A DNA stretch of 64,000 nucleotides, taken from NCBI RefSeq assembly GCF_037975245.1, contig NC_092569.1:21418001-21482000 (forward strand), in the 5' to 3' direction. Position 1 is the stretch's first letter. Every line of letters starts with the position of its first letter. A program made the position numbers and the translations under genes. This DNA comes from Apostichopus japonicus (lineage: Eukaryota; Echinodermata; Holothuroidea; Aspidochirotida; Stichopodidae). The notes below the pieces were generated by a model. The model saw only the letters and a list, made by a program, of their open reading frames with translations, made no database searches and was not told the DNA's origin. Positions 6,973 through 21,100 of the stretch are shown one piece after another.

Positions 6973-9760
6973 GGCCTAATATCTCAGTCCATACAGTGGC
7001 GCGATGGCTTGGCGCACTCTAAGAGCTGATGAGCGAGACTCTCTTTTGCATCGCTGGTTCGAACCCCGGTGGTGGCGTCTTTTGCCGATCTTTTACAGCG
7101 GGTGCCTGCATAGGGAGCTGTAAGTATTAGTTAATCGGCCTAATATCTCAGTCCATACAGTGGCGCGATGGCTTGGCGCACTCTAAGAGCTGCTGAGCGA
7201 GACTCTCTTTTGCATCGCTGGTTCGAACCCCGGTGGTGGCGTCTTTTGCCGATCTTTTACAGCGGGTGCCTGCATAGGGAGCTGTAAGTATTAGTTAATC
7301 GGCCTAATATCTCAGTCCATACAGTGGCGCGATGGCTTGGCGCACTCTAAGAGCTGCTGAGCGAGACTCTCTTTTGCATCGCTGGTTCGAACCCCGGTGG
7401 TGGCGTCTTTTGCCGATCTTTTACAGCGGGTGCCTGCATAGGGAGCTGTAAGTATTAGTTAATCGGCCTAATATCTCAGTCCATACAGTGGCGCGATGGC
7501 TTGGCGCACTCTAAGAGCTGCTGAGCGAGACTCTCTTTTGCATCGCTGGTTCGAACCCCGGTGGTGGCGTCTTTTGCCGATCTTTTACAGCGGGTGCCTG
7601 CATAGGGAGCTGTAAGTATTAGTTAATCGGCCTAATATCTCAGTCCATACAGTGGCGCGATGGCTTGGCGCACTCTAAGAGCTGCTGAGCGAGACTCTCT
7701 TTTGCATCGCTGGTTCGAACCCCGGTGGTGGCGTCTTTTGCCGATCTTTTACAGCGGGTGCCTGCATAGGGAGCTGTAAGTATTAGTTAATCGGCCTAAT
7801 ATCTCAGTCCATACAGTGGCGCGATGGCTTGGCGCACTCTAAGAGCTGCTGAGCGAGACTCTCTTTTGCATCGCTGGTTCGAACCCCGGTGGTGGCGTCT
7901 TTTGCCGATCTTTTACAGCGGGTGCCTGCATAGGGAGCTGTAAGTATTAGTTAATCGGCCTAATATCTCAGTCCATACAGTGGCGCGATGGCTTGGCGCA
8001 CTCTAAGAGCTGCTGAGCGAGACTCTCTTTTGCATCGCTGGTTCGAACCCCGGTGGTGGCGTCTTTTGCCGATCTTTTACAGCGGGTGCCTGCATAGGGA
8101 GCTGTAAGTATTAGTTAATCGGCCTAATATCTCAGTCCATACAGTGGCGCGATGGCTTGGCGCACTGTAAGAGCTGCTGAGCGAGACTCTCTTTTGCATC
8201 GCTGGTTCGAACCCCGGTGGTGGCGTCTTTTGCCGATCTTTTACAGCGGGTGCCTGCATAGGGAGCTGTAAGTATTAGTTAATCGGCCTAATATCTCAGT
8301 CCATACAGTGGCGCGATGGCTTGGCGCACTGTAAGAGCTGCTGAGCGAGACTCTCTTTTGCATCGCTGGTTCGAACCCCGGTGGTGGCGTCTTTTGCCGA
8401 TCTTTTACAGCGGGTGCCTGCATAGGGAGCTGTAAGTATTAGTTAATCGGCCTAATATCTCAGTCCATACAGTGGCGCGATGGCTTGGCGCACTCTAAGA
8501 GCTGCTGAGCGAGACTCTCTTTTGCATCGCTGGTTCGAACCCCGGTGGTGGCGTCTTTTGCCGATCTTTTACAGCGGGTGCCTGCATAGGGAGCTGTAAG
8601 TATTAGTTAATCGGCCTAATATCTCAGTCCATACAGTGGCGCGATGGCTTGGCGCACTGTAAGAGCTGCTGAGCGAGACTCTCTTTTGCATCGCTGGTTC
8701 GAACCCCGGTGGTGGCGTCTTTTGCCGATCTTTTACAGCGGGTGCCTGCATAGGGAGCTGTAAGTATTAGTTAATCGGCCTAATATCTCAGTCCATACAG
8801 TGGCGCGATGGCTTGGCGCACTGTAAGAGCTGCTGAGCGAGACTCTCTTTTGCATCGCTGGTTCGAACCCCGGTGGTGGCGTCTTTTGCCGATCTTTTAC
8901 AGCGGGTGCCTGCATAGGGAGCTGTAAGTATTAGTTAATCGGCCTAATATCTCAGTCCATACAGTGGCGCGATGGCTTGGCGCACTGTAAGAGCTGCTGA
9001 GCGAGACTCTCTTTTGCATCGCTGGTTCGAACCCCGGTGGTGGCGTCTTTTGCCGATCTTTTACAGCGGGTGCCTGCATAGGGAGCTGTAAGTATTAGTT
9101 AATCGGCCTAATATCTCAGTCCATACAGTGGCGCGATGGCTTGGCGCACTGTAAGAGCTGCTGAGCGAGACTCTCTTTTGCATCGCTGGTTCGAACCCCG
9201 GTGGTGGCGTCTTTTGCCGATCTTTTACAGCGGGTGCCTGCATAGGGAGCTGTAAGTATTAGTTAATCGGCCTAATATCTCAGTCCATACAGTGGCGCGA
9301 TGGCTTGGCGCACTGTAAGAGCTGCTGAGCGAGACTCTCTTTTGCATCGCTGGTTCGAACCCCGGTGGTGGCGTCTTTTGCCGATCTTTTACAGCGGGTG
9401 CCTGCATAGGGAGCTGTAAGTATTAGTTAATCGGCCTAATATCTCAGTCCATACAGTGGCGCGATGGCTTGGCGCACTGTAAGAGCTGCTGAGCGAGACT
9501 CTCTTTTGCATCGCTGGTTCGAACCCCGGTGGTGGCGTCTTTTGCCGATCTTTTACAGCGGGTGCCTGCATAGGGAGCTGTAAGTATTAGTTAATCGGCC
9601 TAATATCTCAGTCCATACAGTGGCGCGATGGCTTGGCGCACTGTAAGAGCTGCTGAGCGAGACACTCTTTTGCATCGCTGGTTCGAACCCCGGTGGTGGC
9701 GTCTTTTGCCGATCTTTTACAGCGGGTGCCTGCATAGGGAGCTGTAAGTATTAGTTAATC
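6973..9760 (+). repeat. Satellite transition block, C47 and C57 variants (17 units)
   Basis: Unit 6973 has G47 to C (CACTCTAAG) with A57. Units 7137 to 7957 have C47 plus A57 to C (GCTGCTGAGC). Units 8121 and 8285 have G47 with C57, unit 8449 goes back to C47, and units 8613 to 9597 are again G47 with C57. Unit 9597 also has a private T68 to A, immediately before the next block. C47 breaks the TACAGTG/CACTGTA stem. C57 breaks the GATG/CATC pairing. C47 also puts a stop in the minus-strand 60-codon frame, showing that frame is not maintained. Confidence 0.93.
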
Positions 9761-12700
9761 GGCCTAACATCTCAGTCCATACAGTGGCGCGATGGCTTGG
9801 CGCACTGTAAGAGCTGCTGAGCGAGACTCTCTTTTGCATCGCTGGTTCGAACCCCGGTGGTGGCGTCTTTTGCCGATCTTTTACAGCGGGTGCCTGCATA
9901 GGGAGCTGTAAGTATTAGTTAATCGGCCTAACATCTCAGTCCATACAGTGGCGCGATGGCTTGGCGCACTGTAAGAGCTGCTGAGCGAGACTCTCTTTTG
10001 CATCGCTGGTTCGAACCCCGGTGGTGGCGTCTTTTGCCGATCTTTTACAGCGGGTGCCTGCATAGGGAGCTGTAAGTATTAGTTAATCGGCCTAACATCT
10101 CAGTCCATACAGTGGCGCGATGGCTTGGCGCACTGTAAGAGCTGCTGAGCGAGACTCTCTTTTGCATCGCTGGTTCGAACCCCGGTGGTGGCGTCTTTTG
10201 CCGATCTTTTACAGCGGGTGCCTGCATAGGGAGCTGTAAGTATTAGTTAATCGGCCTAACATCTCAGTCCATACAGTGGCGCGATGGCTTGGCGCACTGT
10301 AAGAGCTGCTGAGCGAGACTCTCTTTTGCATCGCTGGTTCGAACCCCGGTGGTGGCGTCTTTTGCCGATCTTTTACAGCGGGTGCCTGCATAGGGAGCTG
10401 TAAGTATTAGTTAATCGGCCTAACATCTCAGTCCATACAGTGGCGCGATGGCTTGGCGCACTGTAAGAGCTGCTGAGCGAGACTCTCTTTTGCATCGCTG
10501 GTTCGAACCCCGGTGGTGGCGTCTTTTGCCGATCTTTTACAGCGGGTGCCTGCATAGGGAGCTGTAAGTATTAGTTAATCGGCCTAACATCTCAGTCCAT
10601 ACAGTGGCGCGATGGCTTGGCGCACTGTAAGAGCTGCTGAGCGAGACTCTCTTTTGCATCGCTGGTTCGAACCCCGGTGGTGGCGTCTTTTGCCGATCTT
10701 TTACAGCGGGTGCCTGCATAGGGAGCTGTAAGTATTAGTTAATCGGCCTAACATCTCAGTCCATACAGTGGCGCGATGGCTTGGCGCACTGTAAGAGCTG
10801 CTGAGCGAGACTCTCTTTTGCATCGCTGGTTCGAACCCCGGTGGTGGCGTCTTTTGCCGATCTTTTACAGCGGGTGCCTGCATAGGGAGCTGTAAGTATT
10901 AGTTAATCGGCCTAACATCTCAGTCCATACAGTGGCGCGATGGCTTGGCGCACTGTAAGAGCTGCTGAGCGAGACTCTCTTTTGCATCGCTGGTTCGAAC
11001 CCCGGTGGTGGCGTCTTTTGCCGATCTTTTACAGCGGGTGCCTGCATAGGGAGCTGTAAGTATTAGTTAATCGGCCTAACATCTCAGTCCATACAGTGGC
11101 GCGATGGCTTGGCGCACTGTAAGAGCTGCTGAGCGAGACTCTCTTTTGCATCGCTGGTTCGAACCCCGGTGGTGGCGTCTTTTGCCGATCTTTTACAGCG
11201 GGTGCCTGCATAGGGAGCTGTAAGTATTAGTTAATCGGCCTAACATCTCAGTCCATACAGTGGCGCGATGGCTTGGCGCACTGTAAGAGCTGCTGAGCGA
11301 GACTCTCTTTTGCATCGCTGGTTCGAACCCCGGTGGTGGCGTCTTTTGCCGATCTTTTACAGCGGGTGCCTGCATAGGGAGCTGTAAGTATTAGTTAATC
11401 GGCCTAACATCTCAGTCCATACAGTGGCGCGATGGCTTGGCGCACTGTAAGAGCTGCTGAGCGAGACTCTCTTTTGCATCGCTGGTTCGAACCCCGGTGG
11501 TGGCGTCTTTTGCCGATCTTTTACAGCGGGTGCCTGCATAGGGAGCTGTAAGTATTAGTTAATCGGCCTAACATCTCAGTCCATACAGTGGCGCGATGGC
11601 TTGGCGCACTGTAAGAGCTGCTGAGCGAGACTCTCTTTTGCATCGCTGGTTCGAACCCCGGTGGTGGCGTCTTTTGCCGATCTTTTACAGCGGGTGCCTG
11701 CATAGGGAGCTGTAAGTATTAGTTAATCGGCCTAACATCTCAGTCCATACAGTGGCGCGATGGCTTGGCGCACTGTAAGAGCTGCTGAGCGAGACTCTCT
11801 TTTGCATCGCTGGTTCGAACCCCGGTGGTGGCGTCTTTTGCCGATCTTTTACAGCGGGTGCCTGCATAGGGAGCTGTAAGTATTAGTTAATCGGCCTAAC
11901 ATCTCAGTCCATACAGTGGCGCGATGGCTTGGCGCACTGTAAGAGCTGCTGAGCGAGACTCTCTTTTGCATCGCTGGTTCGAACCCCGGTGGTGGCGTCT
12001 TTTGCCGATCTTTTACAGCGGGTGCCTGCATAGGGAGCTGTAAGTATTAGTTAATCGGCCTAACATCTCAGTCCATACAGTGGCGCGATGGCTTGGCGCA
12101 CTGTAAGAGCTGCTGAGCGAGACTCTCTTTTGCATCGCTGGTTCGAACCCCGGTGGTGGCGTCTTTTGCCGATCTTTTACAGCGGGTGCCTGCATAGGGA
12201 GCTGTAAGTATTAGTTAATCGGCCTAACATCTCAGTCCATACAGTGGCGCGATGGCTTGGCGCACTGTAAGAGCTGCTGAGCGAGACTCTCTTTTGCATC
12301 GCTGGTTCGAACCCCGGTGGTGGCGTCTTTTGCCGATCTTTTACAGCGGGTGCCTGCATAGGGAGCTGTAAGTATTAGTTAATCGGCCTAACATCTCAGT
12401 CCATACAGTGGCGCGATGGCTTGGCGCACTGTAAGAGCTGCTGAGCGAGACTCTCTTTTGCATCGCTGGTTCGAACCCCGGTGGTGGCGTCTTTTGCCGA
12501 TCTTTTACAGCGGGTGCCTGCATAGGGAGCTGTAAGTATTAGTTAATCGGCCTAACATCTCAGTCCATACAGTGGCGCGATGGCTTGGCGCACTGTAAGA
12601 GCTGCTGAGCGAGACTCTCTTTTGCATCGCTGGTTCGAACCCCGGTGGTGGCGTCTTTTGCCGATCTTTTACAGCGGGTGCCTGCATAGGGAGCTGTAAG

Positions 12701-15700
12701 TATTAGTTAATCGGCCTAACATCTCAGTCCATACAGTGGCGCGATGGCTTGGCGCACTGTAAGAGCTGCTGAGCGAGACTCTCTTTTGCATCGCTGGTTC
12801 GAACCCCGGTGGTGGCGTCTTTTGCCGATCTTTTACAGCGGGTGCCTGCATAGGGAGCTGTAAGTATTAGTTAATCGGCCTAACATCTCAGTCCATACAG
12901 TGGCGCGATGGCTTGGCGCACTGTAAGAGCTGCTGAGCGAGACTCTCTTTTGCATCGCTGGTTCGAACCCCGGTGGTGGCGTCTTTTGCCGATCTTTTAC
13001 AGCGGGTGCCTGCATAGGGAGCTGTAAGTATTAGTTAATCGGCCTAACATCTCAGTCCATACAGTGGCGCGATGGCTTGGCGCACTGTAAGAGCTGCTGA
13101 GCGAGACTCTCTTTTGCATCGCTGGTTCGAACCCCGGTGGTGGCGTCTTTTGCCGATCTTTTACAGCGGGTGCCTGCATAGGGAGCTGTAAGTATTAGTT
13201 AATCGGCCTAACATCTCAGTCCATACAGTGGCGCGATGGCTTGGCGCACTGTAAGAGCTGCTGAGCGAGACTCTCTTTTGCATCGCTGGTTCGAACCCCG
13301 GTGGTGGCGTCTTTTGCCGATCTTTTACAGCGGGTGCCTGCATAGGGAGCTGTAAGTATTAGTTAATCGGCCTAACATCTCAGTCCATACAGTGGCGCGA
13401 TGGCTTGGCGCACTGTAAGAGCTGCTGAGCGAGACTCTCTTTTGCATCGCTGGTTCGAACCCCGGTGGTGGCGTCTTTTGCCGATCTTTTACAGCGGGTG
13501 CCTGCATAGGGAGCTGTAAGTATTAGTTAATCGGCCTAACATCTCAGTCCATACAGTGGCGCGATGGCTTGGCGCACTGTAAGAGCTGCTGAGCGAGACT
13601 CTCTTTTGCATCGCTGGTTCGAACCCCGGTGGTGGCGTCTTTTGCCGATCTTTTACAGCGGGTGCCTGCATAGGGAGCTGTAAGTATTAGTTAATCGGCC
13701 TAACATCTCAGTCCATACAGTGGCGCGATGGCTTGGCGCACTGTAAGAGCTGCTGAGCGAGACTCTCTTTTGCATCGCTGGTTCGAACCCCGGTGGTGGC
13801 GTCTTTTGCCGATCTTTTACAGCGGGTGCCTGCATAGGGAGCTGTAAGTATTAGTTAATCGGCCTAACATCTCAGTCCATACAGTGGCGCGATGGCTTGG
13901 CGCACTGTAAGAGCTGCTGAGCGAGACTCTCTTTTGCATCGCTGGTTCGAACCCCGGTGGTGGCGTCTTTTGCCGATCTTTTACAGCGGGTGCCTGCATA
14001 GGGAGCTGTAAGTATTAGTTAATCGGCCTAACATCTCAGTCCATACAGTGGCGCGATGGCTTGGCGCACTGTAAGAGCTGCTGAGCGAGACTCTCTTTTG
14101 CATCGCTGGTTCGAACCCCGGTGGTGGCGTCTTTTGCCGATCTTTTACAGCGGGTGCCTGCATAGGGAGCTGTAAGTATTAGTTAATCGGCCTAACATCT
14201 CAGTCCATACAGTGGCGCGATGGCTTGGCGCACTGTAAGAGCTGCTGAGCGAGACTCTCTTTTGCATCGCTGGTTCGAACCCCGGTGGTGGCGTCTTTTG
14301 CCGATCTTTTACAGCGGGTGCCTGCATAGGGAGCTGTAAGTATTAGTTAATCGGCCTAACATCTCAGTCCATACAGTGGCGCGATGGCTTGGCGCACTGT
14401 AAGAGCTGCTGAGCGAGACTCTCTTTTGCATCGCTGGTTCGAACCCCGGTGGTGGCGTCTTTTGCCGATCTTTTACAGCGGGTGCCTGCATAGGGAGCTG
14501 TAAGTATTAGTTAATCGGCCTAACATCTCAGTCCATACAGTGGCGCGATGGCTTGGCGCACTGTAAGAGCTGCTGAGCGAGACTCTCTTTTGCATCGCTG
14601 GTTCGAACCCCGGTGGTGGCGTCTTTTGCCGATCTTTTACAGCGGGTGCCTGCATAGGGAGCTGTAAGTATTAGTTAATCGGCCTAACATCTCAGTCCAT
14701 ACAGTGGCGCGATGGCTTGGCGCACTGTAAGAGCTGCTGAGCGAGACTCTCTTTTGCATCGCTGGTTCGAACCCCGGTGGTGGCGTCTTTTGCCGATCTT
14801 TTACAGCGGGTGCCTGCATAGGGAGCTGTAAGTATTAGTTAATCGGCCTAACATCTCAGTCCATACAGTGGCGCGATGGCTTGGCGCACTGTAAGAGCTG
14901 CTGAGCGAGACTCTCTTTTGCATCGCTGGTTCGAACCCCGGTGGTGGCGTCTTTTGCCGATCTTTTACAGCGGGTGCCTGCATAGGGAGCTGTAAGTATT
15001 AGTTAATCGGCCTAACATCTCAGTCCATACAGTGGCGCGATGGCTTGGCGCACTGTAAGAGCTGCTGAGCGAGACTCTCTTTTGCATCGCTGGTTCGAAC
15101 CCCGGTGGTGGCGTCTTTTGCCGATCTTTTACAGCGGGTGCCTGCATAGGGAGCTGTAAGTATTAGTTAATCGGCCTAACATCTCAGTCCATACAGTGGC
15201 GCGATGGCTTGGCGCACTGTAAGAGCTGCTGAGCGAGACTCTCTTTTGCATCGCTGGTTCGAACCCCGGTGGTGGCGTCTTTTGCCGATCTTTTACAGCG
15301 GGTGCCTGCATAGGGAGCTGTAAGTATTAGTTAATCGGCCTAACATCTCAGTCCATACAGTGGCGCGATGGCTTGGCGCACTGTAAGAGCTGCTGAGCGA
15401 GACTCTCTTTTGCATCGCTGGTTCGAACCCCGGTGGTGGCGTCTTTTGCCGATCTTTTACAGCGGGTGCCTGCATAGGGAGCTGTAAGTATTAGTTAATC
15501 GGCCTAACATCTCAGTCCATACAGTGGCGCGATGGCTTGGCGCACTGTAAGAGCTGCTGAGCGAGACTCTCTTTTGCATCGCTGGTTCGAACCCCGGTGG
15601 TGGCGTCTTTTGCCGATCTTTTACAGCGGGTGCCTGCATAGGGAGCTGTAAGTATTAGTTAATCGGCCTAACATCTCAGTCCATACAGTGGCGCGATGGC

Positions 15701-17468
15701 TTGGCGCACTGTAAGAGCTGCTGAGCGAGACTCTCTTTTGCATCGCTGGTTCGAACCCCGGTGGTGGCGTCTTTTGCCGATCTTTTACAGCGGGTGCCTG
15801 CATAGGGAGCTGTAAGTATTAGTTAATCGGCCTAACATCTCAGTCCATACAGTGGCGCGATGGCTTGGCGCACTGTAAGAGCTGCTGAGCGAGACTCTCT
15901 TTTGCATCGCTGGTTCGAACCCCGGTGGTGGCGTCTTTTGCCGATCTTTTACAGCGGGTGCCTGCATAGGGAGCTGTAAGTATTAGTTAATCGGCCTAAC
16001 ATCTCAGTCCATACAGTGGCGCGATGGCTTGGCGCACTGTAAGAGCTGCTGAGCGAGACTCTCTTTTGCATCGCTGGTTCGAACCCCGGTGGTGGCGTCT
16101 TTTGCCGATCTTTTACAGCGGGTGCCTGCATAGGGAGCTGTAAGTATTAGTTAATCGGCCTAACATCTCAGTCCATACAGTGGCGCGATGGCTTGGCGCA
16201 CTGTAAGAGCTGCTGAGCGAGACTCTCTTTTGCATCGCTGGTTCGAACCCCGGTGGTGGCGTCTTTTGCCGATCTTTTACAGCGGGTGCCTGCATAGGGA
16301 GCTGTAAGTATTAGTTAATCGGCCTAACATCTCAGTCCATACAGTGGCGCGATGGCTTGGCGCACTGTAAGAGCTGCTGAGCGAGACTCTCTTTTGCATC
16401 GCTGGTTCGAACCCCGGTGGTGGCGTCTTTTGCCGATCTTTTACAGCGGGTGCCTGCATAGGGAGCTGTAAGTATTAGTTAATCGGCCTAACATCTCAGT
16501 CCATACAGTGGCGCGATGGCTTGGCGCACTGTAAGAGCTGCTGAGCGAGACTCTCTTTTGCATCGCTGGTTCGAACCCCGGTGGTGGCGTCTTTTGCCGA
16601 TCTTTTACAGCGGGTGCCTGCATAGGGAGCTGTAAGTATTAGTTAATCGGCCTAACATCTCAGTCCATACAGTGGCGCGATGGCTTGGCGCACTGTAAGA
16701 GCTGCTGAGCGAGACTCTCTTTTGCATCGCTGGTTCGAACCCCGGTGGTGGCGTCTTTTGCCGATCTTTTACAGCGGGTGCCTGCATAGGGAGCTGTAAG
16801 TATTAGTTAATCGGCCTAACATCTCAGTCCATACAGTGGCGCGATGGCTTGGCGCACTGTAAGAGCTGCTGAGCGAGACTCTCTTTTGCATCGCTGGTTC
16901 GAACCCCGGTGGTGGCGTCTTTTGCCGATCTTTCACAGCGGGTGCCTGCATAGGGAGCTGTAAGTATTAGTTAATCGGCCTAACATCTCAGTCCATACAG
17001 TGGCGCGATGGCTTGGCGCACTGTAAGAGCTGCTGAGCGAGACTCTCTTTTGCATCGCTGGTTCGAACCCCGGTGGTGGCGTCTTTTGCCGATCTTTTAC
17101 AGCGGGTGCCTGCATAGGGAGCTGTAAGTATTAGTTAATCGGCCTAACATCTCAGTCCATACAGTGGCGCGATGGCTTGGCGCACTGTAAGAGCTGCTGA
17201 GCGAGACTCTCTTTTGCATCGCTGGTTCGAACCCCGGTGGTGGCGTCTTTTGCCGATCTTTTACAGCGGGTGCCTGCATAGGGAGCTGTAAGTATTAGTT
17301 AATCGGCCTAACATCTCAGTCCATACAGTGGCGCGATGGCTTGGCGCACTGTAAGAGCTGCTGAGCGAGACTCTCTTTTGCATCGCTGGTTCGAACCCCG
17401 GTGGTGGCGTCTTTTGCCGATCTTTTACAGCGGGTGCCTGCATAGGGAGCTGTAAGTATTAGTTAATC
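9761..17468 (+). repeat. Satellite block C8/C57 (47 units)
   Basis: Forty-seven units share T8 to C (GGCCTAACATC) and C57, with G100 and A144. By eye the only private change is T122 to C in the unit starting at 16813, which interrupts the second TTTT. All units are exactly 164 bp. Such uniformity over 7.7 kb implies recent amplification or strong homogenisation. Confidence 0.94.
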
Positions 17469-18124
17469 GGCCTAACATCTCAGTCCATACAGTGGCGCGA
17501 TGGCTTGGCGCACTGTAAGAGCTGATGAGCGAGACTCTCTTTTGCATCGCTGGTTCGAACCCCGGTGGTGGCGTCTTTTGCCGATCTTTTACAGCGGGTG
17601 CCTGCATAGGGCGCTGTAAGTATTAGTTAATCGGCCTAACATCTCAGTCCATACAGTGGCGCGATGGCTTGGCGCACTGTAAGAGCTGCTGAGCGAGACT
17701 CTCTTTTGCATCGCTGGTTCGAACCCCGGTGGTGGCGTCTTTTGCCGATCTTTTACAGCGGGTGCCTGCATAGGGCGCTGTAAGTATTAGTTAATCGGCC
17801 TAACATCTCAGTCCATACAGTGGCGCGATGGCTTGGCGCACTGTAAGAGCTGATGAGCGAGACTCTCTTTTGCATCGCTGGTTCGAACCCCGGTGGTGGC
17901 GTCTTTTGCCGATCTTTTACAGCGGGTGCCTGCATAGGGCGCTGTAAGTATTAGTTAATCGGCCTAACATCTCAGTCCATACAGTGGCGCGATGGCTTGG
18001 CGCACTGTAAGAGCTGATGAGCGAGACTCTCTTTTGCATCGCTGGTTCGAACCCCGGTGGTGGCGTCTTTTGCCGATCTTTTACAGCGGGTGCCTGCATA
18101 GGGCGCTGTAAGTATTAGTTAATC
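17469..18124 (+). repeat. Satellite junction patch, C8 with C144 (4 units)
   Basis: Units 17469, 17797 and 17961 combine C8, A57 and A144 to C (GGGCGCTG). Unit 17633 combines C8, C57 and C144. They are intermediates between the C8/C57 block on the left and the C144 block on the right. The alternation at position 57 suggests exchange between the two types. Confidence 0.93.
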
Positions 18125-21100
18125 GGCCTAATATCTCAGTCCATACAGTGGCGCGATGGCTTGGCGCACTGTAAGAGCTGATGAGCGAGACTCTCTTTTG
18201 CATCGCTGGTTCGAACCCCGGTGGTGGCGTCTTTTGCCGATCTTTTACAGCGGGTGCCTGCATAGGGCGCTGTAAGTATTAGTTAATCGGCCTAATATCT
18301 CAGTCCATACAGTGGCGCGATGGCTTGGCGCACTGTAAGAGCTGATGAGCGAGACTCTCTTTTGCATCGCTGGTTCGAACCCCGGTGGTGGCGTCTTTTG
18401 CCGATCTTTTACAGCGGGTGCCTGCATAGGGCGCTGTAAGTATTAGTTAATCGGCCTAATATCTCAGTCCATACAGTGGCGCGATGGCTTGGCGCACTGT
18501 AAGAGCTGATGAGCGAGACTCTCTTTTGCATCGCTGGTTCGAACCCCGGTGGTGGCGTCTTTTGCCGATCTTTTACAGCGGGTGCCTGCATAGGGCGCTG
18601 TAAGTATTAGTTAATCGGCCTAATATCTCAGTCCATACAGTGGCGCGATGGCTTGGCGCACTGTAAGAGCTGATGAGCGAGACTCTCTTTTGCATCGCTG
18701 GTTCGAACCCCGGTGGTGGCGTCTTTTGCCGATCTTTTACAGCGGGTGCCTGCATAGGGCGCTGTAAGTATTAGTTAATCGGCCTAATATCTCAGTCCAT
18801 ACAGTGGCGCGATGGCTTGGCGCACTGTAAGAGCTGATGAGCGAGACTCTCTTTTGCATCGCTGGTTCGAACCCCGGTGGTGGCGTCTTTTGCCGATCTT
18901 TTACAGCGGGTGCCTGCATAGGGCGCTGTAAGTATTAGTTAATCGGCCTAATATCTCAGTCCATACAGTGGCGCGATGGCTTGGCGCACTGTAAGAGCTG
19001 ATGAGCGAGACTCTCTTTTGCATCGCTGGTTCGAACCCCGGTGGTGGCGTCTTTTGCCGATCTTTTACAGCGGGTGCCTGCATAGGGCGCTGTAAGTATT
19101 AGTTAATCGGCCTAATATCTCAGTCCATACAGTGGCGCGATGGCTTGGCGCACTGTAAGAGCTGATGAGCGAGACTCTCTTTTGCATCGCTGGTTCGAAC
19201 CCCGGTGGTGGCGTCTTTTGCCGATCTTTTACAGCGGGTGCCTGCATAGGGCGCTGTAAGTATTAGTTAATCGGCCTAATATCTCAGTCCATACAGTGGC
19301 GCGATGGCTTGGCGCACTGTAAGAGCTGATGAGCGAGACTCTCTTTTGCATCGCTGGTTCGAACCCCGGTGGTGGCGTCTTTTGCCGATCTTTTACAGCG
19401 GGTGCCTGCATAGGGCGCTGTAAGTATTAGTTAATCGGCCTAATATCTCAGTCCATACAGTGGCGCGATGGCTTGGCGCACTGTAAGAGCTGATGAGCGA
19501 GACTCTCTTTTGCATCGCTGGTTCGAACCCCGGTGGTGGCGTCTTTTGCCGATCTTTTACAGCGGGTGCCTGCATAGGGCGCTGTAAGTATTAGTTAATC
19601 GGCCTAATATCTCAGTCCATACAGTGGCGCGATGGCTTGGCGCACTGTAAGAGCTGATGAGCGAGACTCTCTTTTGCATCGCTGGTTCGAACCCCGGTGG
19701 TGGCGTCTTTTGCCGATCTTTTACAGCGGGTGCCTGCATAGGGCGCTGTAAGTATTAGTTAATCGGCCTAATATCTCAGTCCATACAGTGGCGCGATGGC
19801 TTGGCGCACTGTAAGAGCTGATGAGCGAGACTCTCTTTTGCATCGCTGGTTCGAACCCCGGTGGTGGCGTCTTTTGCCGATCTTTTACAGCGGGTGCCTG
19901 CATAGGGCGCTGTAAGTATTAGTTAATCGGCCTAATATCTCAGTCCATACAGTGGCGCGATGGCTTGGCGCACTGTAAGAGCTGATGAGCGAGACTCTCT
20001 TTTGCATCGCTGGTTCGAACCCCGGTGGTGGCGTCTTTTGCCGATCTTTTACAGCGGGTGCCTGCATAGGGCGCTGTAAGTATTAGTTAATCGGCCTAAT
20101 ATCTCAGTCCATACAGTGGCGCGATGGCTTGGCGCACTGTAAGAGCTGATGAGCGAGACTCTCTTTTGCATCGCTGGTTCGAACCCCGGTGGTGGCGTCT
20201 TTTGCCGATCTTTTACAGCGGGTGCCTGCATAGGGCGCTGTAAGTATTAGTTAATCGGCCTAATATCTCAGTCCATACAGTGGCGCGATGGCTTGGCGCA
20301 CTGTAAGAGCTGATGAGCGAGACTCTCTTTTGCATCGCTGGTTCGAACCCCGGTGGTGGCGTCTTTTGCCGATCTTTTACAGCGGGTGCCTGCATAGGGC
20401 GCTGTAAGTATTAGTTAATCGGCCTAATATCTCAGTCCATACAGTGGCGCGATGGCTTGGCGCACTGTAAGAGCTGATGAGCGAGACTCTCTTTTGCATC
20501 GCTGGTTCGAACCCCGGTGGTGGCGTCTTTTGCCGATCTTTTACAGCGGGTGCCTGCATAGGGCGCTGTAAGTATTAGTTAATCGGCCTAATATCTCAGT
20601 CCATACAGTGGCGCGATGGCTTGGCGCACTGTAAGAGCTGATGAGCGAGACTCTCTTTTGCATCGCTGGTTCGAACCCCGGTGGTGGCGTCTTTTGCCGA
20701 TCTTTTACAGCGGGTGCCTGCATAGGGCGCTGTAAGTATTAGTTAATCGGCCTAATATCTCAGTCCATACAGTGGCGCGATGGCTTGGCGCACTGTAAGA
20801 GCTGATGAGCGAGACTCTCTTTTGCATCGCTGGTTCGAACCCCGGTGGTGGCGTCTTTTGCCGATCTTTTACAGCGGGTGCCTGCATAGGGCGCTGTAAG
20901 TATTAGTTAATCGGCCTAATATCTCAGTCCATACAGTGGCGCGATGGCTTGGCGCACTGTAAGAGCTGATGAGCGAGACTCTCTTTTGCATCGCTGGTTC
21001 GAACCCCGGTGGTGGCGTCTTTTGCCGATCTTTTACAGCGGGTGCCTGCATAGGGCGCTGTAAGTATTAGTTAATCGGCCTAATATCTCAGTCCATACAG

